From NCBI RefSeq assembly GCF_001039355.2, contig NW_019775380.1, forward strand, positions 1 to 64,000: a stretch of DNA of 64,000 nucleotides. The letters are read 5' to 3'. The stretch comes from Lingula anatina. Taxonomy: Eukaryota > Brachiopoda > Lingulata > Lingulida > Lingulidae. Below the pieces are notes generated by a model. The model was given only the letters and a program-made list of their open reading frames with translations, ran no database searches and had not been told where the DNA came from. Below, piece by piece: positions 13,720 to 25,221 of the stretch. Both the position numbers and the translations under genes were made by a program. The first letter of the stretch is position 1; every line of letters begins with the position of its first letter.

Positions 13720-13853
13720 CTCATATCTCGGGAACCGTTGGTGCTAGAGAGTCAAATAAAGTATCATTGTACATCATTTCCAAAGTTCTTTCATTTGGTG
13801 CATTGTTTATACCTGTAAATATTTAAATAAAAAATGGCTGCCGGTACCTAATA
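13720..13853. repeat. 134-bp direct duplication, copy 1
   Basis: Nearly identical to 14338-14471 (about four differences). The second copy begins four bases after the N at 14334, so the pair may be an assembly join or two alleles rather than a true repeat. Confidence 0.85.
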
Positions 13854-14337
13854 ATTTATACATGTATGATGTTTCTTTGAGAACATTTAGAAAAGATGAC
13901 CCGTGGACTAAATATGACCGAGGACTAAATATGGCAGATACCAAATCAAAGGAAGCCGCTTAATCCCCAGATGGTCCCACGTGCGTCATTAAAGTCGTTA
14001 AATCTCGGGTCCGAGGTTTGATCGCTAGGCCCCTGCAGAGACGGCGAATGTGGAGACGTGGATCAGCGGACTATAAGCGGTTACACGGTACCTTTGACTA
14101 GGTAGGCCATATTTAATCTGCGGATCTGTAAGTCCGAGGATCAACATGTTCAATTCATCGTCCTATGCCCAATTTATCGTCTTAAATAGTGATGTTGTAA
14201 ATCGGCATGCTTTGAGGGAGCACGCCAACATCTACGTAACCTTGTTCGGAATGAAAGACAGCGATCTCGTTATCATCTGTCGGTGGGCATCTGTTTAGAA
14301 AATCTGCAAAAACAATGAGGCGCCCCCCTTACGNTCA

Positions 14338-14471
14338 CTCATATCTCGGGAACTGTTGGTGCTAGAGAGTCAAATAAAGTATCATTGTACATCATTTCCA
14401 AAGTTCTTTCATTTGGTGCATTGTTTATACCTGTAAATATTGAAATAAAAAATAGCTGCCGGTACCTAATA
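14338..14471. repeat. 134-bp direct duplication, copy 2 (beside the N at 14334)
   Basis: Second copy of 13720-13853. The 480 bp between the copies contains nothing I recognise; after the second copy the sequence continues differently. Confidence 0.85.
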
Positions 14472-15062
14472 TAAGTGTTTTTTCTTCAGATTTAATTCTT
14501 AGGCATGTTAACAGTCTCATTATGTAACTTATTAGATATATAAAAGTGTTGTTTTGACATTTTCTGGTTCTTAACAATATTGTTAATTGATTATATAAAA
14601 ATGATGGTAAACCTGTTATAAAGTATCATAAATGGAAAGGAACTCATCATTGCAGTTTGTCAGATCCAATCATTCACCATGTTCAGAATCTGTGAATGGA
14701 ACAAATTGGACATTTAAAATTGTTCTATTGATATTTTTCCTATGTCAACAATTTTTCTAGATCATTTAAAATGACAGTAAATTGATTATTTTGTTTTATG
14801 TAAAAAGGTGTTGAAAATGGAAAGAAAATCATTTCAGTACAGTTATCTCTTGTTTACATTTTGGCATTTTGAATGTGTGACTCTGAACTTCCATGGTCTT
14901 GAAGACCTTCCCAAATCACATTTTCTGAATATCCATGATACTTTTATTTTTTTAATAAAAAATTGATGGTCATTATGCTGTTAAGTATTGTGTTATATTG
15001 CATGAAAGTTGAAGAATCCCGTATTTTGGACACTGCTGCCAGGATAGCGATTAAGGGAAAAC

Positions 15063-16533
15063 CATGTTACTTATGAATATGAAAATTCTCAGACACAAGC
15101 CTAAAATTTTTCATACCGTTAGCTTACGGCCAACCTGGTCGAAGGCCTTCATCAGACTGACGTTAGTAGTTGTTCACACTCACTGACTGCTAGGTGGTAT
15201 AGTGGCCAGGACCCTCTTATAAATGTCAGGTAGATCAACCCCCCCGTCCCTATTCATGGGTGGCTGGTGTCGGCTGATGTTGATAGCCTCTCGTATTTTT
15301 CGCGGGATGTCGGATGATTCAGATTCAAGAATCTTAGTTGAATTCCAATCTATACTGTGGCCGGTGTCTATTACATGTTCAGAAATGGCAGAGCTGGTAT
15401 TGCCTACAGTCACTGATTTCCTGTGTTCATTCACCCTGATCTTCAACTGTCTACCTGTCTCACCAATGTAAAAGGAATTACAGTCATGGCAATTGATCCT
15501 GTATATTGTCCCACAACGGTGATCTTGGGGGGTTTTGTCCTTTGGTGCCACTAGGTGTTGTTTCAATGTGCACTGAGGTCTAAAAGCTGTGTTGACACTG
15601 TGCTTCTTGTAGATCCTGCACACTTTCTCTGAAATTCCTTTACAATAAGGGAGGATCACTAGCTGTTTTTTTCCGACTGTATCTGTTGGCTCACAGTTAG
15701 TTATTGCTGTCTTATCCTGACGAGGTTTGGTCTTTAAAGCCCAAGGTGGGTAACCACACATCACGAGAGCCTCATCTAGTGTCTTGTTCTCCAAGGTCTT
15801 GTCTTCCTCATTAGTCACGATCGTGTTGCACCTGTGTTTTAGAGTTCTTACTACCCCCAGTTTCTGATGTAATGGGTGGTGCGACTGGAAGTTTAGGTAT
15901 TGGTTGGTATGAGTGGCCTTCCTGTAGACTTTCAGACTCAGGTGGCCGTCGTTTTCACGTGTGATCAATGAATCCAGGAAAGCAATAGAATTGTTATCCT
16001 CTAGCTCTCTAGTGAACTTGATGTTACGGTCTTGGCTGTTGATAAAATCGGTGATAGCAGTTATGTGGTCTCTGTGGCAGATGGTGAACGTGTCGTCTAC
16101 ATATCTCAACCAAAGACATGGAGGATTGGGCATGGATCCCAGTGCGGCTTCCTCAAAGTTCTCTATATACAGATTAGCCACGATCGGACTGATTGGACTG
16201 CCCATGGCTGCTCCATGTTTCTGTTTATGGAATTCACCCTTATAGATAAAATATGTGGTGTTCAATACAATGTCTAATAGCTCTGTGATGTCCTCTACTG
16301 ACAGATTAGTACGTCCATTGAGGTTGATCTACCTGACATTTATAAGAGGGTCCTGGCCGCTATACCACCTAGCGGTCAGTGAGTGTGAACAACTACTCAC
16401 GTCAGTCTGATGAAGGCCTTCGACCAGGTTGGCCGTAAGCTAACGGTACGAAAAATTTTAGGCTTGTGTCTGAGAATTTTCATATTTATCCAACAACCAA
16501 GCTAATGAACCTTTTTGCTCATGTTACTTATGA
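15063..16533 (-). mobile_element. Penelope-like element, copy 1 (fold-back, internally deleted) with 14-bp target duplication
   Basis: The element is 15077-16519, flanked by the 14-bp direct repeat CATGTTACTTATGA at 15063-15076 and 16520-16533. It sits inside an older R1 repeat whose sequence continues on both sides. Arms of 164 bp at 15077-15240 and 16322-16485 are inverted copies of each other, and a further 34 bp (16486-16519) occurs only at the 5' end. Penelope elements are known for such inverted 'pseudo-LTRs' and a short extension at one end. The 3' arm overlaps the last codons of the reverse transcriptase/endonuclease frame, so the 5' arm is an inverted copy of coding end plus 3' tail. 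The coding part starts abruptly at 16321, lacking the N-terminal half of the RT. Confidence 0.9.
15180..16321 (-). pseudogene. Penelope RT (C-terminal half) plus GIY-YIG endonuclease, 5'-truncated
   Basis: This open frame has no ATG at its beginning and runs straight into the terminal repeat at about 16322. It contains the late RT motifs (GAAMGSPISPIVANLY, then the catalytic YVDD) and, near the C terminus, a GIY-YIG endonuclease module with the paired-cysteine lead-in, FYIGETGR and NEH that mark canonical Penelope-like elements. The frame itself is intact for about 380 codons with no stop. What is missing is the RT N-terminus and fingers, which the neighbouring copy at 16999-17649 does retain. 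It cannot make a functional RT alone. Confidence 0.9.
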
Positions 16534-16680
16534 TACTCAAATTTACTAAAAAGTTTCATAAGACTGAAGTGCAGCTTGTGTTGGAAAACCAGTGTGATTG
16601 TTTTCTGTTTTGGAAGCAATGCAGTTCTATAGAGTGAACTATGGTGCAATAAATGTATATGGCAGTATATTAATTCAGGG

Positions 16681-16810
16681 TCATAAAGTAATTTGCTTAA
16701 TTGATTTTCAAGTGGCCATTAAATGAGATTACATAAAACACACGTTCATAAAGTAATTTGCTTAATTAATTTTCAAGTGGCCATTAAATGAGATTACATA
16801 AAACACACGA
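16681..16810. repeat. 65-bp tandem duplication
   Basis: The block starting TCATAAAGTAATTTGC at 16681 is repeated at 16746 with one difference (TTGATT versus TTAATT). Confidence 0.93.
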
Positions 16811-16998
16811 TGAGATTTCATTGTAAAGTCCCCTAGGTATATCTCTCTTAACTGTATCACATAATTAGGAATCAGTGATTATTGTGCAGGTAAATGTTAG
16901 TCATGCTAGTAATTACACAGCTAGATTTAAAGTTTGAATAGCAGCTTTATTGGAATTTTTTGTTATGTTTTATTTTATTTTTTTTAAAATTATTTATN

Positions 16999-17649
16999 GA
17001 TGGCATGATTTACCTACTAGTGGGTTTAAGATTTTGGCTAGGAACTTTGCTGTCTGGTAGGTGATAGATCCAATACTTGACACTATAGGCCTTAAGGGTG
17101 TACCCTCTTTATGAATCTTAGGAAGACCGTACAGCTTAGGTGGTGTTTCCGCAGTAGGGTATAGTTGAGCATATTGAGACCTAGATAGCTTCCCTTCTTT
17201 CTGTAGCCGTAGTAAACACTTAGTTAACTTACGTTTATAAGCTGCAGTTGGATCACGCTTTAGTTTCTCATAGGTGTTGTCATCATTCAGCAATTGTTGT
17301 ATCTTGTGTTCATAGTCTGTCCTATTTAGAACCACTGTTGCTCGTCCTTTATCAGCGGCCAAGATCATAATGGACTTGTCCTTCTTTAGGTCTAGAAGTG
17401 CTCTCCGTTCTTCTCTGCTGATGTTATCTGTCGGGGGTTTTGATGACTTGATCGCCCCTACGATCTCCGCACGCATATCTGCTGCCTCGGTGTTGTCAAG
17501 ATTTCTACATGCTAGCTCCGTCTGCACGATGATGTCTTCTACGGGGAGAATCTTCGGAGCTACGGCAAAATTTAACCCTTTGGCTAAGAGACGTGTCTCA
17601 GTGTCAGTTAACATGCGGTCCGATCGGTTGATTACCCATTTCTTGAGTT
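16999..17649 (-). pseudogene. Penelope RT, N-terminal half, truncated at an N
   Basis: The frame is open from the terminal repeat through an ATG at 17614 to the N at 16998. It shows the N-terminal region typical of Penelope RTs (KWVINRSDR, GLNFAVAP), the ADKGRATVVLN block and YGLPKIHK followed by PLRPIVSS. It stops at about NPLVGKSCH, just before the core RT motif A. With copy 1 it covers most, but not all, of one protein; a few dozen residues containing motif A are absent from both. Confidence 0.88.
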
Positions 17650-17847
17650 GGTTGATCTACCTGACATTTATAAGAGGGTCCTGGCCGCTATACCATCTAG
17701 CGGTCAGTGAGTGTGAACAACTACTCACGTCAGTCTGATGAAGGCCTTCGACCAGGTTGGCCGTAAGCTAACGGTACGGAAAATTTTAGGCTTGTGTCTG
17801 AGAATTTTCATATTTATCCAACAACCAAGCTAATGAACCTTTTTGCT
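16999..17847 (-). mobile_element. Penelope-like element, copy 2 (5' half, cut at N)
   Basis: The 198-bp 5' terminal repeat (17650-17847) matches 16322-16519 of copy 1 almost exactly, including the 34-bp extension. On the other side the element ends at the N at 16998, beyond which is unrelated T-rich DNA, so the truncation may be an assembly break rather than a genomic deletion. The right flank differs from that of copy 1, so this is a separate insertion. Confidence 0.85.
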
Positions 17848-20800
17848 TACTTACAAGGATATGAAGTGTATATAAGTGAGGTGGAGGTCGTTACCTTTGT
17901 AAATTTAAAATGTGAGGCGTTGCAATATATGCATTGTTACAGTGGGGCATTAGTTCTCTAACTGCTGTCTCTAATTGAAATTGGCTGTTGTACGATTAGA
18001 TAACTGAAACAAATCTATTTATTGTATGAGTTTATGGATTGACTCTTTACTCAACATTTCGATGCACAAAAATTGTTCCGTTTCTCTTTTTAAAATTGTT
18101 CATTTATGAACAACAGCCACAGTTTACCGTAAAGATGCATACAAAACTAGTAAAATTTAAATATATTTTTAAGGTTTGGTTTTACCATTCCAAAAAAAAT
18201 ATTTGAACGTACATTTGCTGCCTACTTTCTGTGTTATATATAATGTTTCCGGTCTCTTTTGTCAATTTTCAATTAAAGAATATGTTATTGCGCGCAAAGC
18301 AGACAAAATTATTACTACGTCATTTGACAGACTTATACGGCCTTGAGGGAGGGATTAATAGGCCAAATTCACGTGCTGAAATTGTAGAAGATGCAGTTTA
18401 AATCTCTTTCGGGGGCTGGCCGGGTAATTCGCTTAATCCGTTGGCATGTGATCTCGAGTGGTAGTACTGATTTATATGAATGACAGGGAATCTACTCTCG
18501 CTTTACATTTATCCGTTTTGTTTGTTCTTTTGTTTATTATTTTGTGTTATAGAACCATACACCAGCGTAGGCCTTGAGCTACTATGGTTTTATTTTTATC
18601 CGTTGGTGGGACATACTTATCATAACAAAGTAAATAGAATTGGGGAAACACCCGTTTATAATGATGTAGCTTTCTTTCGTCCTGTAAAAGCTATTTTCAA
18701 ACAAGATTATGAATATTTGAAAAATCTAATGTAAAAAAAAGAAAACTATAAGATAAGATATGAAGCCGATGAATATATAAAAGATGCAATATCGAAAATA
18801 AATTATTGTCTGTGTAAAAGCGTTATATGAAAAAATTGTAAAATATGCATGAATAAAAAAAGAAGACTGTATTAAAAAGGGATATGGATGAAGGATATAA
18901 GCTACATAAAATCGGCTACTACCCTTTAAAGCTTGTAAAAGCCTAGAGTTGCATGGTAAAAAGGTTAGAAAGTTGTGATCAGGATGGAAACTGTCACTCA
19001 TGATATAGCACTGTTTTATTTGCTATCCTATAAGATAAATACATTCAATAGGAATAAGTTCTGTCCAAATCGCGACCCTTGACTTCTTAACTAACTTTTC
19101 AGTTTAATTTTTCATCTACATTTGCACGTCGATACCATACAATTAACGCATAAGTTAAAATACTTTCTATTATCACACTTGTAAAAGTGCGTTAAACTTG
19201 ACATATTCCACACGTGTGGTAACATGCTTTATTACCTAACTCGATCGTCAATGGCCTGGATAAACATGCATCGTATGCAAGTTTCTGAAATTAAAGATAC
19301 ATGTACATAAGAATCGAGAGCTAATGCCCTGTTACGTAAATAGATAATTAGTATCAGTTTCTAACGCAGCACAACTTGTACTTCCTGATAAACCAACCGA
19401 AATGCATTTATCTCTCGTGCAGCACAAAAAGGCTTAATACCACTTACAATTTCTGGTCGTAAATTTGACTTTCTTATTTTCCACCCAGTCTGTAAAGCAT
19501 AAGATCTAAGCAAAACAGATTTCTGCAAATATTTTTTAAAAGAAATAATGTAACGAAACTTTGGCATTTCTTAACGTTATGCTATTTTAAACTATATATG
19601 GTATCATTTGGTTGGGTTTTGAGGCAATAATTTTACATAATCACTCGCTTAATATACATATTAAAATACAAATCATTGCATATTATGCAATGTCATCTAT
19701 TTTCTACACCAAAAACGTTAAATATATTGCTTTAAAAAACGCAACGTAAACAAAAGAAAACACTTAAATGAATTTTATGGTGTAACCTGATACTCGGTTT
19801 GAATTTGGTTCCATAGAAGCCCATCGAAAAATCAAAACCTAACTTTCAGCTAAACCAGCGATTGTCGTTTTCTTCTTATTTGGACTGTCTCTGTATATTG
19901 ATGTGTTTGGCTGAAAATTCCCAAGATGGCCAATTGCCCAAAAGCGTAATGCTACTTCACATTTAAAGGAAACTGTATCCAAAGCTTCCAAACTGCATTC
20001 ATTCTCATTTTACATTAGAAATCAAATTTTTGAAAGAGATGGAGAAAATTCGCCACGAGCAGGAATACAAGAGCGGCTGAGAGAAGTAATGCAGCAGATA
20101 AAGATTGATTTAATTTAAGTCATTACAAACCTCCAGGGTTTTGCATTATTTAGCAATATGTCTTGCAAAGATGATGAATTATAGAATATAGAGCCTAGAC
20201 GTCAGAGAGATTAGCCAACCGTGCCTTGTATGTCTTGTGAAGCCATAATTATGTTATTGGGGAATGAATATACAAAGCCTCGTTCAATATTCTAAATTGG
20301 AATTTCGTTGCAATATCGTGAAATGATGGCCTTGTTGTGGTTCATGATAAGAAAAAAGTTCTGGCTCATAACTGAAGGTAGCCGATGTGCTGATAAACAG
20401 AACTTTCAACTTACTAAATGATAAAAATGTTCCCGTTTATTTCACTTTTTAGACTATTTCCGATGTTATTGCAAAACTCTAACCTGTATATGAAAACTGA
20501 TCTGTTTACGTCCTCGTTCAATATATCTTAAAAATGTCAAAAGCCGTGGAATCAAATAAGTAAGCCTATATCTGATGTGGTGTATCCTCTTGCGTGTTTA
20601 GCAAACGAAGGTCATTCGGTGTTGTCTGTTTTATTGCCACATCATAACCACTGAATGAAAGGCGTCATAATAAAGAAGAAAAATTAGTTTTTATGCAGTT
20701 CCTACACTTGTGTGAATAGCATGCCGTGAAATCTCAGCGCGATGTCTCTGTATCGGCATTTCAATGTATCACGACAGGGTGATTTGTGAATTAACGCGAT

Positions 20801-21503
20801 CATGTCACGCACTCGTGCCAATCACTTTTTTACAGGCTGAAAAAGTTCTACATCGTGCTAAAAGCAATGGGTTTGTGACCTTGTTGTCAAATTTGTCTAG
20901 AATTATGGAAAAATACTGTTAATAGTATATTTAATTAAACATACCACTGCCGCTGTGATTAGGTATAATATATTAGGGTACAACAGAAGACAAAATACGA
21001 TAATATAATGTAAGAAATTGTTTATACTAAATATGCAATAACAAAGCATCTATACGAGTTTGGAAACATTTTCTACACAATGACTCAATTCAGCAAGGTT
21101 TTTGTCCTTAGTTTTTAACATTTTGTAATCATATGCAGTTGCACTTTATTGATACATAATTTTCGGCTTTTTTTACTTTATGCGGCATTTTACCAATAAA
21201 ACAAAGGAAATAACGAATGTGATTTATCTTCAGATTTCTCTTGCTTCACGGTATATCTCCCATTAGCCCGACTGCTTACAATGGTGAAAGACAATTATCT
21301 CCGCTTTGAAGAGCTGTAATAATTTGCACGTTCTGCTTGCAGAGGGTCTGGAACTGCTCGATAAACTGTCTGCATCGTCACATTTGGAGTCTGCCTGCAT
21401 TTCCTTTGACAAGAATTACCAACGCTGCTTTATTGCATAGCTCCAAAATATATTTTGGAATTTGAAATACTTTCATCCAAAACGGCGTTTGTTCGTTCGT
21501 CAC
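17848..21503. other. Intergenic, no recognisable gene
   Basis: AT-rich DNA with scattered short open frames that lack family motifs, splice support or conserved composition. Nothing was identified. Confidence 0.5.
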
Positions 21504-21977
21504 TTACACTGCCGTCTGCCAACTTTCTTCACTAGTTTTAAACACGACATTTGGAGTCTCATCTGTACAAACATCACTGCATATTTCTGCAGTTTCAAAG
21601 TGGTTACTTTTTAGCATCTTTGCCATACTGAGGCACAATTTGGGATCTTCAAACTGAGGACTGATTTGTACATCTCGCTTGGCAAGGTTCTTAGCCTGCA
21701 TGTTACACAATAGCTCCGTCATCTCTCTCACGCGTTCAGGGCGACTTCTACGCTCTGGGTCAGCTTGAAAATTCAGATAATCCTCGTACAGCTTGTTCTC
21801 TATGATTTCTCGCTTCTCTCTCTTCAGATAGGTTATTATCCCCAGTGTTACTCCAACCGAGTAAAACGCCAAGACGACAATAATATAGACAGTTGCTTTG
21901 GTTACGTCGGTGGCTGGTCCGCTGCTAGACCCAGAAATGGTTGATTGCGTTACGTTCGTCTCACTGCAGTTGTACAT
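21504..21977 (-). CDS. KCNE-like single-pass membrane protein (157 aa)
   Basis: A single-exon frame of 157 codons plus TAA; an in-frame TGA lies 9 bases before the ATG, so the start is well fixed. The short N-terminus has two N-glycosylation sequons (NCS near residue 4, NVT near 8) and would face outside. One membrane helix follows at about residues 29-50 (VYIIVVLAFYSVGVTLGIIT), then a basic juxtamembrane stretch (KREKRE) and a polar C-terminal tail of about 100 residues. Glycosylated short N-terminus, single helix with a TLGI core followed by basic residues and an intronless CDS are the layout of KCNE (MinK) potassium-channel beta subunits. The match is in arrangement and a few residues around the helix, so this could also be an unrelated small membrane protein. 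Confidence 0.55.
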   Translation of the reverse strand: MYNCSETNVTQSTISGSSSGPATDVTKATVYIIVVLAFYSVGVTLGIITYLKREKREIIENKLYEDYLNFQADPERRSRPERVREMTELLCNMQAKNLAKRDVQISPQFEDPKLCLSMAKMLKSNHFETAEICSDVCTDETPNVVFKTSEESWQTAV

Positions 21978-24900
21978 TTTATTTCATGGTTTCTGTTCTT
22001 CTCTATCCAGTGTTCACGTTGAACCCAATGTGCGGTTCTTGAAGAATTGGCTCTAGCTTTTAAACGATTTCAGAAAGTTAATTCTACTGAAGCCCAGTTT
22101 GTCCGTTCGAGCTAAAACGCATTACTAAATTCCATTTATTGTAGGTCCCACAAGGCCCAATAAGCGTACTCCCTTGCGATTATTCGATCTTGATAAGTGT
22201 ATGATACTGTTTTTTTTTATAAAGTTTGCTGTTTCTATCAGAATCCTCGGTCGTCAAGGGAATATGTCTATCCGGTCTAGGGTATATATGCATCTGCCTA
22301 GACGTTAGAGCACTCGAACTGGACGCTGCTCACTTGCTCGATAATCGTGACAGGGGACTTCATATCTACAAGTAAAAGCCAGCTTCGTAAATTCGTTCAC
22401 CACAATTTTTCTCAAAACAAATAGACTGAGAATGAAATTAACGAAACGTCCAGGGGGAATGTTCAACCTAAGAAACCACTCACTTTGGACGGAACCTTTC
22501 ATTTCCAACCATCACCTCCTATTGCAAAATTAGTGGAAAAACGATTTTTTCATTTTCATGTACAACAACCATTTTAGAATATTACTCACGTTTTATTTTA
22601 GAAGTGATAGAATACGAAAAATAGTTTTAAAAATAATCAAAAAGTAGACAGAAAGGCTAGCATATATACAGTTAAAATTCAAAGATTTACACATTTACTA
22701 AGTACATAATGTGACGATTTCGAGGAAAATTAATATTTTTCCTGTATATCTATTCAGCTCAACTAGACTCAATCCTCTCANTGTAGCAGCGCAACATGCA
22801 TGAAAGTCAGTTAATTGGTAGTGACACACATGACTGCATACTTTTACATTCACAAATCTTATATGAAATCGGAGTTTTTTTAAAAAAGAACGTATTTTTA
22901 CCTAGGTATACCTTCGAAACTGAAATATTCCATATTAAATGTCAAGTCTGTAGTAATGACCTGCATTTCAACCACAGAAAACCAACTGGAGAATTTAAAA
23001 TAAACGGAAATGTAATTCGGTTGTTAGGTGTGAAATATACAGAGGTGTTGGTGAAAATGTCAAAATATGCAAATCACTTCTATAAAATATCCAGGTGAAA
23101 TTAAAGTAATCCATCAAAAATACGACCTTCGTAAGGGCAACGAGGCAGAAGAACAGGAAAACATCAAAAGTAATCTGATTAAATGCAAGATAAAATTCCC
23201 CAGTTACTTTAAAGTAAAAACATAGGCACGGTTCGGCATTTGCAGTGCCGAATGGGTTGAGAGACAATACTGTATGGTCAGACAAGTATTCAAAGTTAGC
23301 AACAGATACAAAATGAAATTATTGTTCGATGTTTTAGATTAACTTAGTTTTGATCAACTGTTTACTTTGGCCAAAGAGACATTTTTCACTAGATGTTCAC
23401 ATATATTTCTGTAGCCAATTCTGTCTACAGTTTTGTATTGTTACCAGCCAAAATGTTCCTACGGGAATGACGGCATCACCCAGCTGGCCTCTGGTAAAGA
23501 GAAGTTTTACCAAGGGGTTAAACTCCCAAGAAGGCGGTACGTTGGTGCACCGATATGTTGAGCCTTTCCATGCACACTAGAATCGTCTACCCTCTACCAG
23601 GGCGACTGATAGATTTTTTACAGATATTCACAGATATGTCTCTAGATAGATAGATAGATGGTCATTTTGGTTCTATCAGTCGCCCTGGGAGAGGGTAAGA
23701 ATCGTCCATAACGGGCATTATTAAGCTCAGCACCTGCGCTACATTTCATGGGCGCATTTGGGACAAAGCAAGCCTAGATATATAGTTACTCGGTTCACAT
23801 ATTATTTGAAGTTTACTGTGTGTGAAAGAGACCAAATGTCAGGTTTATCAATTAACTCAAGATACTTCCATCTTGGGAGTTCAATCCCCTTGTTTAACAG
23901 ACAACCCCTTAGTATTCAGGTCACAGCTAGTGTCTCTGTAAGTGCCTTATAGAGCCGCAACACATTGTACAAAAAATAAAGAAATAAAAATAAATAAATA
24001 AATAAAAATAATAATAAAAATAAAGTGTATTCACACCAATTTTTTTCAAAGTGCAAAAAGCACTGCTGTAACATAATGCGGTGGCACTAGTAGAGCTGCA
24101 TTTTGCAACTGGTTGCAATATACAATGCGCCTTCACTAGTAAGAGAAAGAGAGGGAAAGGGGCATACTGAGTAGAAATGTGTTTGCCTATCTTTGGTCGA
24201 CAAGTCTGCGAAAACTTGCAAAAAATGAAGGAGAAAGCCAAAGCAGATCTGCCAGTAAAAGTGACTTGTACCGTAGAATAATTCAGACAGCAAACTTATG
24301 TATGGTTAATCTAGAGACAAAGATTAATGCATGTATTTTCAGAAGAAAATACCAGTTTATCAATCTGTTTGACGTATAAATTAGCAAAAAAAGCCCAATT
24401 ACGCTTAATTTGTCCGTTTTGCGGAAAAACTCAGTTGCCTATCTTGTCATTGTAGACTGTGCGGTAGCGTACTTACCTATTTTCCATGGGATCCACATAT
24501 CGCATCAGCGCTTACACATATTAAGATAATATGTTCATGCTGTGAATGTTTACCCTCCGTTCACCTTTAACAAACTAAAGTCATAGGTATACGGTTACTA
24601 TATATAGCTTAAACAGCAATATCAAGTGGCATTCAGCATGTTTACTTGTTTTAAAGGATATGATATAGCTAAACGTAATTTACCTTGAAATAAGAGATGT
24701 GTTTATTAATGCGATAAAGCAATGGCTCCAAGATATCCGGCATCTTCTTTTGTGCTCTACTACTCCCCATATACTCTCCGATTACTGAATTCAGTTCCCG
24801 ATAACGAGGAAAATCTCATTTAACGATACAAAAAAAGCGATAAACGAGCTAAAACAATCGAATCAAAACCCTACACAGATTTTAGATGGACTATAGACCT

Positions 24901-24984
24901 GTCGGCGACGGTTAATTAAACCCGAATGAATTAAAACCCTTTGAGTGCTGATTATAGAGGTAGTAAATGTGATTATCATTCTTA
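21978..24984. other. Intergenic; N at 22781, small fold-back, no gene recognised
   Basis: This contains the 5' flank of the KCNE-like gene, an N at 22781, a fold-back repeat at 23580-23705 and AAAT-rich low-complexity DNA at about 23968-24022. Short open frames at 22305-22508, 22796-23098 and 23927-24293 show no recognisable domains. Confidence 0.5.
23580..23705. mobile_element. Small fold-back repeat (126 bp)
   Basis: Inverted arms of about 34 bp at 23580-23613 and 23672-23705 share AGGGCGACTGATAG and an AATCGT end, with a TAGA microsatellite in the loop. It has no coding capacity. It may be a miniature inverted-repeat element or simply a hairpin-forming repeat. Confidence 0.6.
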
Positions 24985-25215
24985 AAGTACTCTTTTCGTT
25001 TAACGGAAAGCTATTTAAAACCGCCACTGGAGGGCGCGCCGCGCGCGGTCCCCGTCGTGGGAGCCTATCAAATTTAAGGCCGTTAGCCGAAAAGCAGCCA
25101 CGTGACTCTTTTAAAATCGGCAATTAGAGCGTTGGCAGCGAGCAAGGAAGAAGCGTGTAGGGAGCAGGCGCTCTCCCTCTTCCTCCGGTGCTTCATAGTT
25201 ATTGCGTTTTTATTT
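24985..25215 (+). repeat. Ngaro split repeat A1 (5' terminal, promoter-bearing)
   Basis: 231 bp, identical to A2 at 29116-29346. It ends six bases before the gag ATG at 25222, so it should contain the promoter and 5' leader. A GC-rich palindromic core with GGCGCGCCGCGCGCGG lies at about 25034-25050. Confidence 0.93.
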
Positions 25216-25221
25216 TAAACT

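Noticed and set aside
13980-14060. tRNA B-box-like GGTTTGATCGCT
   Set aside because: No matching A box or cloverleaf could be built; not called as a tRNA or SINE.
15223-16277. Plus-strand frames opposite the Penelope ORF
   Set aside because: Shadows of the minus-strand RT/endonuclease.
22305-23285. Several 67-100-codon frames near the KCNE-like gene
   Set aside because: No motifs, no splice support, overlapping frames on both strands; probably chance.
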